DNA of 64,000 nt, taken from Mytilisepta virgata (lineage: Eukaryota > Mollusca > Bivalvia > Mytilida > Mytilidae). The notes under the pieces were generated by a model. That model had not been told where the DNA came from, made no database searches, and saw nothing but the letters and a program-made list of their open reading frames with translations. This document shows, one piece after another, positions 49,201 through 58,358 of this stretch. The DNA lies in assembly GCA_028015205.1 (NCBI GenBank), contig CM051514.1:38642150-38706149 (forward strand), in the 5' to 3' direction. The translations under genes and the position numbers were made by a program. Position 1 is the first letter of the stretch; each line of letters opens with the position of its first letter.

Positions 49201-52200
49201 GTCAGTTTGACATTGATTCTGTTACAAAAATGTATACAACAATTTTGGATATTTTTTCGCTCTATGAAATACGATACAGTAGCAAGTGGAGGTAATGACA
49301 TCGTCAAATATCTTAAGGATGTACACCTCTGAGGAGTCAAAAATTTCTAGAATTAAACTTTTTTTCTTAACCTGATTTTTGGGTTTATGTGACTGTAAGA
49401 AATTAATTTATGAAGAACAAATCATATGGTGGTGCTCTTCCTTTTTTGCTACGGTCATTTGAAAGTACTCTATTTTTATGGTTTTCCCATTATTTATAAA
49501 TTTTTACCCATTTGTGGGCGATTATCATGAAAAAAATCACAATTCCACAATTAAACTTTTTTTCATACTTTCCCTAAAGATGAATTGGACCAATCTGAAT
49601 AAATTTAACTTAAAAAACTATTGGTAGGTGTTAATATAAGAAAGTTTTATAAACTTTTTGTTGTTTTTTCGTGTCAAAATGATCATGCAGTCAATTTAGT
49701 AAATTTAGGGTTTTTCTCATTTTTGTAGAACAAATAGCATATAATTTCAACTTCTTCGTTATAAATGATTAAAAAAATACATATTAAAGAATTTCAAAAA
49801 GAAAAAATTGATATGGGATGTACATAATTTTGTTAAAATCATTTCTTTGTACCCCTCGCCCATTTTCTCAACATTTTGGCCTATGACACTGACCAGATTG
49901 GTTATAAAATTTGAAAATTTTGTTACTCAAATACTACTTCCAATTTTTTTCACAGAGTTTAGTTAGATTATAATATTTTTTAAATTTATAAATAGTTTCC
50001 ACTTGTATCACATGTTTTGGAAATAATTCCCGAACGAGATTTCAACGAGACTGAAACATTAGAAGAATATACCTTTAAAAACTAAGTCATGAAGGTATGT
50101 TTTTTTTTTATATGAACAGTATACATAAAAATTGACAATTTGGCAAAATTTCAGCACAATATCAGTAGAGGAATCTTATTTTATCTTATTCCCTAAATAC
50201 TTTTTTTATTTCTTATTTTATTTTCTAAGAGACAAAGAAAATGAAAGTTTTTGCTCAGTAATGCTCTGCATACAAATGAAAAATAAAGTCTTGATATTCA
50301 TACATTCTGCACCAGTAAATACTATAAGTTATTTCTAAAATACTTTTGCAACATTAAAAATTAAGGCACCCAGTATAAGTGAGTTTCAAGCTTTTAAGGC
50401 TACGTTGTAATCGATTATTCAATTCTACTGTTCAGACCGGTTTTCACCTTTAATGGAACGTCGTAACATCCCTTATTATGACTATGCACGCAACATAAGG
50501 TTCACTCTTCATACAGACCCCGCAGACAAATAAAAAAAGCAAAATGTAAACTGTAAAGAGACATAATAAATACATATACTTGTCAACAAAAGAAACGATG
50601 CAGGGTAATGCAACTTTTCATATATTCATAATTTCAAATACCTGTATTAAGAAGAAAAATAGAACCACAAAGTAGATTGTTTTCTTATCAAAAGCATGGA
50701 TCTTGAGCAATTTTTGAGATTTCAAAAATCACATTTTTCAACCCAAACTTAAAAAATCAGTATTTTTATCCCGTTTCGTGAATCGTAATATCTGTGAGAC
50801 AAAGGAGTTGAGTTTTTTTCTACTGATTTCAGCCACTGGATTTTCATTTAAAAAAAAATCTTTGTCGAATTCTTCTCGATTTTCTGCAAATTTAATTTAA
50901 CCATCGTTTTGAAATTTCCATTTTCCGCCATTTCAATTTTTTTCCAAATTTCAAAATGAGACAGCATTAGATCAAGATATGAAGTATCAAACCACCTTGC
51001 CCTCATACTTATGTTTTTTAAGGAATTACCAACATATTTGGTTCCGAACTCGTGTATCGTTACTTTTGTTGACTAGTATAAAAACGACAAACAGACTACA
51101 TGTTTAGTCAATACCTCTGCTGAGCTCTGTCCATAGATGATTTTGGTTTTACCCTTTTGGTAATTTGAGCAGTTTTGACTTCCCTCTTCGATCTTTTAGA
51201 TTACATTTTTGCATTTCAACATTTTATACCTTGGTCACAGCTGATGAGTCGTAAACTCACAAAATGTGCACATCTTGTGCATCAAAATTGGAATTATAGA
51301 AATTATTTCTTACCTTTGTTTTATCGTAATAAGAACCAGAATTAAAGCTCTTCCAATCTAGATTTGGTGATACTTCCTTGAGTCCTTCCATGAAGAATTT
51401 AAGAAGCTTTTCCATTTCTATAGCTGCTACTGAACTTTCTTTTTTACCAATTACATTTTCCTGTGATTGTCGTATACACAAGCGAGTTGCGTCAGGGGAA
51501 GATTCACTATCATCTTTATCCAAAAGCTCTAAACATTGGAAAAATTTACATACATTTACATTTTTAATTGTATTGTGTTTTCCTTTTCAGAGATTATGTC
51601 TAATCGACATTTTATTAATATCTTTATTTACTTCTACAGCTGTAAACATATTTTGCTAAGAAATTCGCGTTATCAGAAATGAGATAACATAAAAGAAAAA
51701 AAAACAAACCAATAAACCAATAAACAGATTGGCACACTTTTACAAAAATACAAAAATTAATAAGTCAGACATGTCAGAAGGAACAGGAAACAAGTCTAAC
51801 ATTAGAGCCTCGTATTTTTTTAGTCCACGATTCCCATTGAGTAAAACGGCCTTTAATTTAGATTGACGCTGTGGTCCAAAGGTGTAACCTATTTATCTCT
51901 ACTTTCATATATAAATATTTAAAAAGTTTTGTATTCCTTTTTTTAATAGGCTCTTTAATTGCTTTTTGTATTTTGTTCAATTACGGCAAGAGTTTGTCAA
52001 CAATGTTGCCTCAGAGAGCAAAACAAGGCAGATAAAATTTTACCTAGTCAATAGAAGACATAAACATGGCATAGGAAAATTTCACAATTGTGTGTAGAAT
52101 TATTCTGATGTCGCACATTCATAGCTACGGCGAAAAAAATATTTTTACGTCACAACTCTAGTAAAGAGGAGCAAACAAAAAACGCAATCCATTAAACAGA

Positions 52201-55200
52201 CAAACCAGGGAAGACAAAACAACCACTAGCAAAACAAATAAACACTGAAAACTAAAAAACCAATGAAAACTGCCTTTATAGTGATAACTACATTTGTGCA
52301 CCCAAAAATGGTCTCTTTTTCTCATTTTAAATATGGGAAAAGGTATATTATTTTAATAAAATATATATGATTATTCATATTTCCAGATTAATAAAATTTC
52401 ATGCTCTAGGTTTTACCTCTGAGTTCAACATTCATTAGTTCTTATAGAACTGTTTGTGAAAATGCATGGTGAGAAAATATTTGGGAGGATAATGAAAAGC
52501 GTTGTTTATATATGATTAGGTTAGACTTTCATGAAATATATGAATAGGATGGAATTCAAAAATGTTGGCCGCACACCTTTACCATAATAAAGAAATAGTG
52601 CCCCCCTCCCCCTCCCGTGATTGTGACAGGTGTTTGAAAATATGATGAAGAAGAAAATCAAGACAAAGTAACAACAAACATGACCAGAATCGCTGTTTAA
52701 GACAAAAAATTGGTTACCTGTGTTTACTTGTGTCATATTATACATCCGTTCAAATCTGCTGTGCATTGTACAGTTAGGTGCAGACATAACTTCTCACCAA
52801 GTTAACTTATAGCAGTTCCACTGACTGCTTAAGAACTGCTCTAGAACATAATCCTTGCTGCTCTAGAACAGAATCCTGACCGATTCTGACTGCTCTAAGC
52901 TGTCATGGTCTAGAACAGCACTAACCTGTCATGGTCTTTTTTTAATTTTTTAATTTAATTTTTATTTTTTATTTATTTATTTATTTACAAGTTTGGCCGT
53001 TTATATAAATATACATGATTTATTCTATCTTTCTAAAAAAAATCATTTAATAAATTTTTATTTTTTCGATGAAAGATGTTGACTAGTTGTTATTCTGGAT
53101 TGTAATTTATAACTAATAGTGTACTTACAATGTCTAGCGTAAGTTAATTAAGGAAAAAACATAATGATTCTAGCCAATGTTTAAAATGTATTGCTACAGA
53201 CGCACATTCAAAGGTTCATCGGGAAAATATAAACCTTAAAAAGGTCTAAACAAGTACTATTTTTAAAAAAGATGGGCGACGTAGTATCCCTGACTATTTC
53301 TCCATTCTTATCATATATATCATTCTAATTAGTTGAGTCGCATTGCAAGGATTTTTTTTTTTTTTTTGCAGTACATGTATAAAAAATAATACTTTTCACA
53401 TTTAGAAAAATCAAATTAAATTTGTTCAGTTTTCCACAGTCCCAGGCTATGTCTCGCTATCTGTAGCCCCAAAATTTATTTAGTTAAGATCACAAAAAGG
53501 TACCTGAAAAAAAGGGTTTTTTATCATTAATACTGCTTGAGTGAACTGCAGGTTTTTTTTCAAAATGTCCCAAGGTAATGCACAAGCCTACAACTGAGAT
53601 GGGTTCAGGTTGAGCGGGGCCCTGATAATGGAGACTGCACTGCTTTCAAACATTGTATCAATACAGTAAAATATGCGACTCTGATTCTAAAAACGGATTT
53701 TAGATGTACTGTTTATTTGGTTTGATATAAAAATATACGATGTTATATTTTTGTCCAGTTTCCCATGTTAAATAATTAAAATGAGAAGGTATTTACCTTA
53801 CAGCTTCATTTTCCGGCGATGCTGGAATGTATAAATGATATAAAACAAGATAAGATTGACCTACTTTATCTCTTTATTCAGATACTTGCGGATATCTTCT
53901 CGAAGTTCAACTTGAATATTAGAATAGAACCCGGATAGAACCAAGAAGTTGGGTTTCTATAACCAAAACAACCCGGATGTTGAACCAGTTACCGTGGTTT
54001 CGAACCAAAGAACCCGGAAAGAACCAAGGTTCAGAACCAAAAGACCCGGATGGAACCAAGGTTTTGAACCAGACTGCCCGGATAGAACCTAATTGCATTC
54101 GGAAATCTCATGACTTTTTATACCTTCAACGTATTTTCCAAATCATTTATTTATTTAGTAGATTTATATATAATTTATTTATTATTCTAGATCTTTTCTT
54201 CGTGGACCAGGACTGCTCTGATTATTGACCAGAGCTGTTCTACTTCCCGACTGCTCTACGTTAACTTAGAGAAGTTCTCAGAACTGCTCTACAAGTTAAC
54301 TTTGACGAGAGGTTATGACTGGTCGCAATTGTATTTGTACATCCATCAAAAGGATCACTGTATCACCTAGCATTCTATATATGTGAAAAGCTTTAGAACC
54401 AACATTTGATTTGTTTAGCAAAACAAAAAGGTTACCAAACATACTTGTAATATATATATATACTGTTTCGTTATATATTAACTTCAAGCTACTTACGATT
54501 TTTGATTGATCAAATTTTTATTTAAAATGCAAGTAAATCCATAAAACCGCTTTGTAAAATACAGTACAGTATTCATTTTTCCATAATTAAATTGAATAAT
54601 TAGATATTACCTTTCAAATCGGGAGTAACAGGAATGGCATCGTCTTTTCTCTTTTTGCGTTTGTCTTCAGCTTAAAAAAGAAAATCTATTTATAGAATAA
54701 ATAGTAAATTAGTATACGGAGCAGGAACTGCTTACCCTTCCGGATCACCTGGGTTCACTCCTGGTTTTTATAGGAGGTGTTGTTCATTGTTTTTTAGTTT
54801 TCTGTGTTTATTTGTTGTGCTTGTGGTTGTTCATTTGTCTTCCCGGGTTTGTCTGTCCAATGGATTACGTTTGTTTTGATTGCTTCTTATGTATATTTGT
54901 CCTTTTTACATCGAATTATTCATGTAGCTGTTTACTAACCAACGTATGGGCGGTAGACAAAAAGTATTAATTAAACGAAATATTTTTTTAAATTTTAAAT
55001 GATCATAAGTACATGATCCTTTCAAAATGGATTTTATCTTTTTTTCTAATACACTGAAAAACAGAAAATTCAATCCAATAGTATTTACACGTTATAAGAG
55101 GTAGATGGGGTATAACGACTGAAAAAAAGACAAATAACTTTTTTTCTATTTGAAAGTAAAATGCTTCCTTCTTTGTAACAAATGACGGAAAGGACTGATA

Positions 55201-57748
55201 ATTACACCTTCTTTGCCATTACAGATAACTAAATTTCTAGGGTTGGCTTGTGTGCCACCTGTCCGTATCACAACATAAATTGCTATGGATACCATCAGAA
55301 AAACACATTTTATTTCTTTCAGTCTTATAACCATTCACGATTTGAAAAAAATGCAAAATTACTCATATAAGTGTCAAAGACCTATACAATTTTCATAGTT
55401 TTATTTGAAGATGTGAGCATGAGATACTACCAAAAAGGACTTTTTCGGAATACTTTTAACCTTTAATAATCTATATACTCATTTGTCTTTCGTACCTGAA
55501 GATTTATCGTTCTTTTCTTTGGAAGGTTCTACTGGTGCTGTGTCTTTCGATTTATTCTTTGTACTTGAAGATTTATCTTTCTTGGTTGAAGTAGGTTCTT
55601 CTGAATTAACGGTTACAGATGTCGTCTCTTTTGATATAGCCGTATCTTTGGATTTAACCTTTGTAGCTACAGATTGATCTTTCTTGGATTTGGTAGTTTC
55701 AACTGGATTAACAGTTTCCGGTGAAATATCTTTGGATATACTTTTGGTAACTTCAGATTTATCTCCCTTAACTGAAGGATGTTGTGTTGAATCTGCTTTT
55801 TTCTGTGTCGTATCTTTAGATTTAAATTTTCTAACTTCATCTTTCTTGAATTTAGTACTTTCTACTGATTTATCTGTTTCCAATGAAGTATCTTTGGATT
55901 TACTTTTGGTAACTTCAGATTTATCTTTCGTCGTTGAAGGAGGTGTTTTTGTTTTATCGTTTGCACTCAAAGATTTATCTTTCTTGGCAGATGTAGATCT
56001 TTCTGAAGTTGCTGTTAATATAGGTGTTTCAGTGGAATTATCTTTTTCACTTGAAGATTGATCTTTCTTGGAAGATGTAGGTTTTACTTGATTAACTGTT
56101 CCTGGTGGTGTTTCAGTGGAATTATCTTTTGAACTTAACGATTTACCTTTCCTGGAAGAAGTAGGTCTAACTGATGTTACTCTTGATGGTGGTGTTTCAG
56201 TGGAATTGCCTTTTTCACTTGAAGGTTTTTCTTTCTTTGAAGAAGTAGGACTTACTGATGTAACCGTTAATGATGGTATTTCAGTGGAATTATCTTTTGA
56301 ACCTAACGATTTACCTTTCCTGGAGGAAGTAGGTCTTATTGATGTTACTCTTGATGGTGGTGTTTCAGTGGAATTGGCTTTTTCACTTGAAGGTTTTTCT
56401 TTCTTTGAAGAAGTAGAACTTACTTGTGTAACTGTTAATGGTGGTGTGTCATTCGAATTATCTTTTCCATTTGAAGATTTATCTTTCTTGGAAGATTTGG
56501 GTCTTACTGGATTAGCTGTAGCTGGAACCGAATCTGTATTTTCATCCATTGCTATTGAAGATTTTTTTTTCTTTTCAAAATTAGGTTTTACTGCCTCTGG
56601 TGACGTATCTACCGATTGCAAACCTATCAAAAATTCACAGAGGTTAAAACCCGTTAACATAATTCAAAGCCCTAGGATAAATTATTACTTTTATACATGT
56701 ATACATTATTCAGATTTTAATAGAAAGATCGTTCGTTTTAAATTTTGTATGCTTCACATACGCAGTCCTGTTTTACCTTGTTGGGTTAAAGAGCAGATAA
56801 GTTTTCATTTTCAAATGAGAAATATTGGTCAGTCATCTCCCTTAACCAAGATAACAAAGGGACATAATTGTAATTATGTCCCTTTAATCCTTTAGCCGAA
56901 AGTGAGACAATTTTATTATCTCCCTTGGTTAGCTTATTTAAAGGAGATAACTGACTAATATTTACCATTAATACAATCATAAATTGTATTTTGGGGAAAT
57001 AATGGTAGACTCTTTTTCTTTTCCTATGTGCCACCAGCATACATGTATAACAAAAAGAATTGCATTTGAACTGCTTTATGTACATAAAAAAGCGTGTGCG
57101 TGTGTGTGTGTACTTTTTTCGGGGCGGGGGGCTCCGTTCAATAAGACGATCAACATAAATATGTTCAAATTGTTCTGTTGAATTTCGTGACTGGTTTTAT
57201 TTTTAATCAGAATACTTGGGGAACAAGGCAAAAGACGATTTTGTTAGAACAGTTAAAATTAAAGATTAAATATAAAATGAGAAAGTCACCCTTTGCATAT
57301 GATTTGAAACTTTAAAAGAGACAAAGAGCGTACGACTTAGAAAAGACTTATAAAGGCATTAGCCTGCCGTCCAATCCTTTCAGATTCTATTTTCTGAATG
57401 AAATATGTTTAAATTAAGTACAACCACTTATCCCGACAACTCTATAAGTGAACAGGATGTTCGTATGAAACGACAGAGAAAATAGAAAGTGGTAAGTTTG
57501 CCCCACATACTTCTTGAATTTATGTCGTCCGACAAACTCTTTATGTAAAGGTACAATGTATCGATATACAAATCACGGTAAACCAATTCTGATCTTAAAC
57601 AATCATATTTGTCTTGTTTAATCTTGTCTGTCTTAAATTTCACAATTATTAATTATAATGCAATGGGAGTGTAACAAGAAATTTTACTGGCTATGAGACT
57701 GTGTAAAATCTACGTTCTTACCTGTATATAATCAATCATGGTCGCCAT
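45845..57748 (-). CDS. cGAS-like receptor (cGLR), Mab-21 nucleotidyltransferase, 810 aa, eight exons
   Basis: The exons (57722-57748, 57511-57631, 55496-56623, 54611-54670, 51314-51528, 48684-48936, 48036-48248, 45845-46260) have GT/AG borders and consistent phases, giving 810 codons plus TGA. The N-terminal ~430 residues are disordered and Lys/Ser/Thr-rich with repeats of about 32 aa, then a basic EDKRKKRKDD patch. The C-terminal part is a cGAS/Mab-21 core: SFNSGSYYD (GS motif), NGQADEFDVM (first two metal-binding acidic residues, E-x-D), SPAYTII...PLDIDLVP (third Asp) and WRLSFSYTEKI. Family knowledge: such enzymes sense nucleic acid and make cyclic dinucleotides for STING. The vertebrate zinc ribbon (H-C-C-C) is absent, as in other invertebrate cGLRs. 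All three catalytic acids are present, so it is likely active. The ligand is unknown. Confidence 0.9.
46377..46530. mobile_element. Palindromic MITE (GGGAGATAA family), copy 1
   Basis: Left and right halves (ATGAGGAACCAGAGTGAGTT ... AACTCACTCTGGTTTCTCAT) are inverted over more than 45 bp with single mismatches. It lies in cGLR intron 7. A related copy is at 56820-56962. Confidence 0.8.
46795..47545. repeat. ~58-bp tandem repeat array
   Basis: About a dozen imperfect units with ATTGTAAAATTTGCATATAA followed by ACAAAAAGAAAATACTGGATG and TTGGGGGTT. Some units are arranged in a higher-order pattern (two copies of a ~240-bp block containing ATACTGCATCC). It lies in cGLR intron 7. The short ORFs in it are repeat-derived. 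Confidence 0.85.
48036..48248 (-). CDS. cGLR exon 7 (third catalytic Asp)
   Basis: 213 bp, acceptor TTTTCAG, donor GTATTT. It encodes SPAYTIIYSSIPGHPLDIDL, with the third Asp in the DIDL strand. Confidence 0.9.
48684..48936 (-). CDS. cGLR exon 6 (E-x-D catalytic motif)
   Basis: 253 bp, acceptor CATTTAG, donor GTAAGA. It starts NGQADEFDVM, carrying the two metal-binding acidic residues, and continues with YKVKLETPRVDE, colinear with FKLEVPR in cGAS. Confidence 0.9.
48937..51313 (-). other. cGLR intron 5 (between exons 5 and 6)
   Basis: No coding seen. AT-rich DNA plus the second copy of the 548-bp MITE family at 50575-51080. Confidence 0.6.
50575..51080. mobile_element. 506-bp MITE with ~26-bp TIRs, copy 2
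   Basis: Ends TATACTTGTCAACAAAAGAA and TTTTGTTGACTAGTATA. The interior aligns with 10325-10872, including TCATATATTCATAATTTCAA and GGTTCCGAACTCGTGTATCG. Confidence 0.85.
51314..51528 (-). CDS. cGLR exon 5 (start of NTase core, GS motif)
   Basis: 215 bp, acceptor TGTTTAG, donor GTAAGA. It ends with FNSGSYYDKTK in phase 0. The GS dipeptide binds the nucleotide triphosphate in cGAS-type enzymes. Confidence 0.9.
52785..54318. mobile_element. ~1.5-kb non-autonomous DNA element with imperfect TIRs
   Basis: Left CATAACTTCTCACCAAGTTA and following CTTATAGCAGTTC match, inverted, right GAACTGCTCTACAAGTTAAC followed by TTTGACGAGAGGTTATG. The interior has repeated 'GAACTGCTCTAGAAC' motifs and a GAACCAA minisatellite. 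No transposase is seen. It lies in cGLR intron 4. Confidence 0.6.
53928..54092. repeat. GAACCAA.../ACCCGGAT minisatellite (~33-bp units)
   Basis: About five units of the type GAACCAAGGTTCAGAACCAA plus AAGACCCGGATG. It is internal to the element at 52785-54318. Confidence 0.8.
54611..54670 (-). CDS. cGLR exon 4 (basic patch)
   Basis: 60 bp, acceptor TTTAAG, donor GTAATA, phase 1 in and out. It encodes EDKRKKRKDDAIPVTPDLK, a likely nuclear or nucleic-acid-binding patch. Confidence 0.8.
54716..54880 (+). repeat. Retroelement tail fragment, second subfamily
   Basis: CTGCTTACCCTTCCGGATCACCTGGGTTC and CCGGGTTTGTCTGTCCAATGG match 9085-9240 in reverse. It lies in cGLR intron 3. Confidence 0.6.
55496..56623 (-). 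CDS. cGLR exon 3 (low-complexity K/S/T repeats)
   Basis: 1,128 bp, acceptor GATAG, donor GTACGA, phase 1 in and out. It encodes about ten imperfect units such as TSSKKEKPSSEKGNSTETPP. The high Lys content suggests nucleic-acid or membrane phosphoinositide contact, as proposed for the basic N-terminus of vertebrate cGAS. Part of the repeat is near-identical at DNA level (56120-56430), so copy number may vary. Confidence 0.85.
56820..56962. mobile_element. Palindromic MITE (GGGAGATAA family), copy 2
   Basis: AATATTGGTCAGTCATCTCC at the left and GGAGATAACTGACTAATATT at the right are inverted repeats. A nested palindrome, AGGGACATAATTGTAATTAT, sits near the left end. It is related to 46377-46530. 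Confidence 0.75.
57511..57631 (-). CDS. cGLR exon 2 (helical N-terminal segment)
   Basis: 121 bp, acceptor TTTAAG, donor GTATGT, ends in phase 1. It encodes a charged, Tyr/Leu-rich helical segment with no known domain. Confidence 0.75.
57722..57748 (-). CDS. cGLR exon 1 (MATMIDYIQ)
   Basis: 27 coding bases from the ATG at 57748 to the donor GTAAGA, phase 0. The start was chosen because the next exon continues in phase and no other upstream ATG fits. Confidence 0.75.
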
Positions 57749-57755
57749 TTTGAAG
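57749..57755. promoter_or_regulatory. Shared bidirectional start region
   Basis: Start codons of the cGLR (minus) and the candidate exon at 57756 (plus) flank this 7-bp gap. AAGATGG and CAAAATGGCG around it resemble YY1/initiator-type motifs. If both ATGs are real, the 5' UTRs must overlap. Confidence 0.35.
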
Positions 57756-57873
57756 ATGGATATTTGGGAGGAATTGAATATTGGACAACAAGAAAAAATA
57801 ATCGGAAACTGTGGTTTGGAAAAGCTATTCAATCAAATTTTATTAGATTATGAAGCGAGTGAGACGTTCAAAG
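57756..57873 (+). CDS. Probable first coding exon of a divergent gene
   Basis: The ATG at 57756 opens 118 bp of acidic, helix-prone coding sequence (MDIWEELNIGQQEKIIGNCG...), ending at AAG before GTAACA, a good donor. It lies head to head with the cGLR start, only 7 bp between the two ATGs. Downstream exons were not found in the window; the next 2.9 kb is dominated by a retrotransposon. It could be a real gene start with a long intron, or chance. Confidence 0.4.
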
Positions 57874-58358
57874 GTAACACAATTCCTTTGTTCAAACTTT
57901 CAGCCTATCAGTGAGGTCCCGGTGTTTTGCGCGAACTTCGGACACGCAATTTTCCGGACTTTTCGGTTTTCACTATAAGTTGAGAATATTAAAAAAAATA
58001 TATTAATCAGATTGCATTAGAATGGGAATAACCGTGTTGTATTTGATGTGGTTCCTGCTTAAAACTCGATTTTACTATCGCAAATATCCGTTTACCTGGC
58101 TCCGCAAAGTGTCGCCAGGTAAACTCAATTTGCGACAGTAAAATCTACGTTCCTATGGGCAGGAACCATATCAAATACAACACTGATATTCCCTAATATT
58201 CAAGAAAACAAGACAAAACCTGGATATATATCTTTATTAGCCTCCATAAGGAGAGTTTGTAAATAAATATGAAATATTTTACAAATTTGTCAATATAAAG
58301 AATTTAAATGTACATGACAGTATACACAAACCAATGTTATGAATGTTCTATAATGTAA
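57874..58358. other. Short intergenic stretch with an inverted repeat
   Basis: GGTTCCTGCTTAAAACTCGATTTTACTATCGCAAA (58051) and its near-complement TTTGCGACAGTAAAATCTACG...GCAGGAACCATATCAAATAC (58125-58180) form an imperfect hairpin of about 140 bp. The rest is unassigned. Confidence 0.55.

Noticed and set aside
55483..56895. Plus-strand ORFs opposite the cGLR repeat exon
   Set aside because: Antisense shadows of the repeat exon: the repeated Lys/Ser/Thr codons read as Leu/Phe/Ser on the other strand. The minus strand has correct splice sites and phase.
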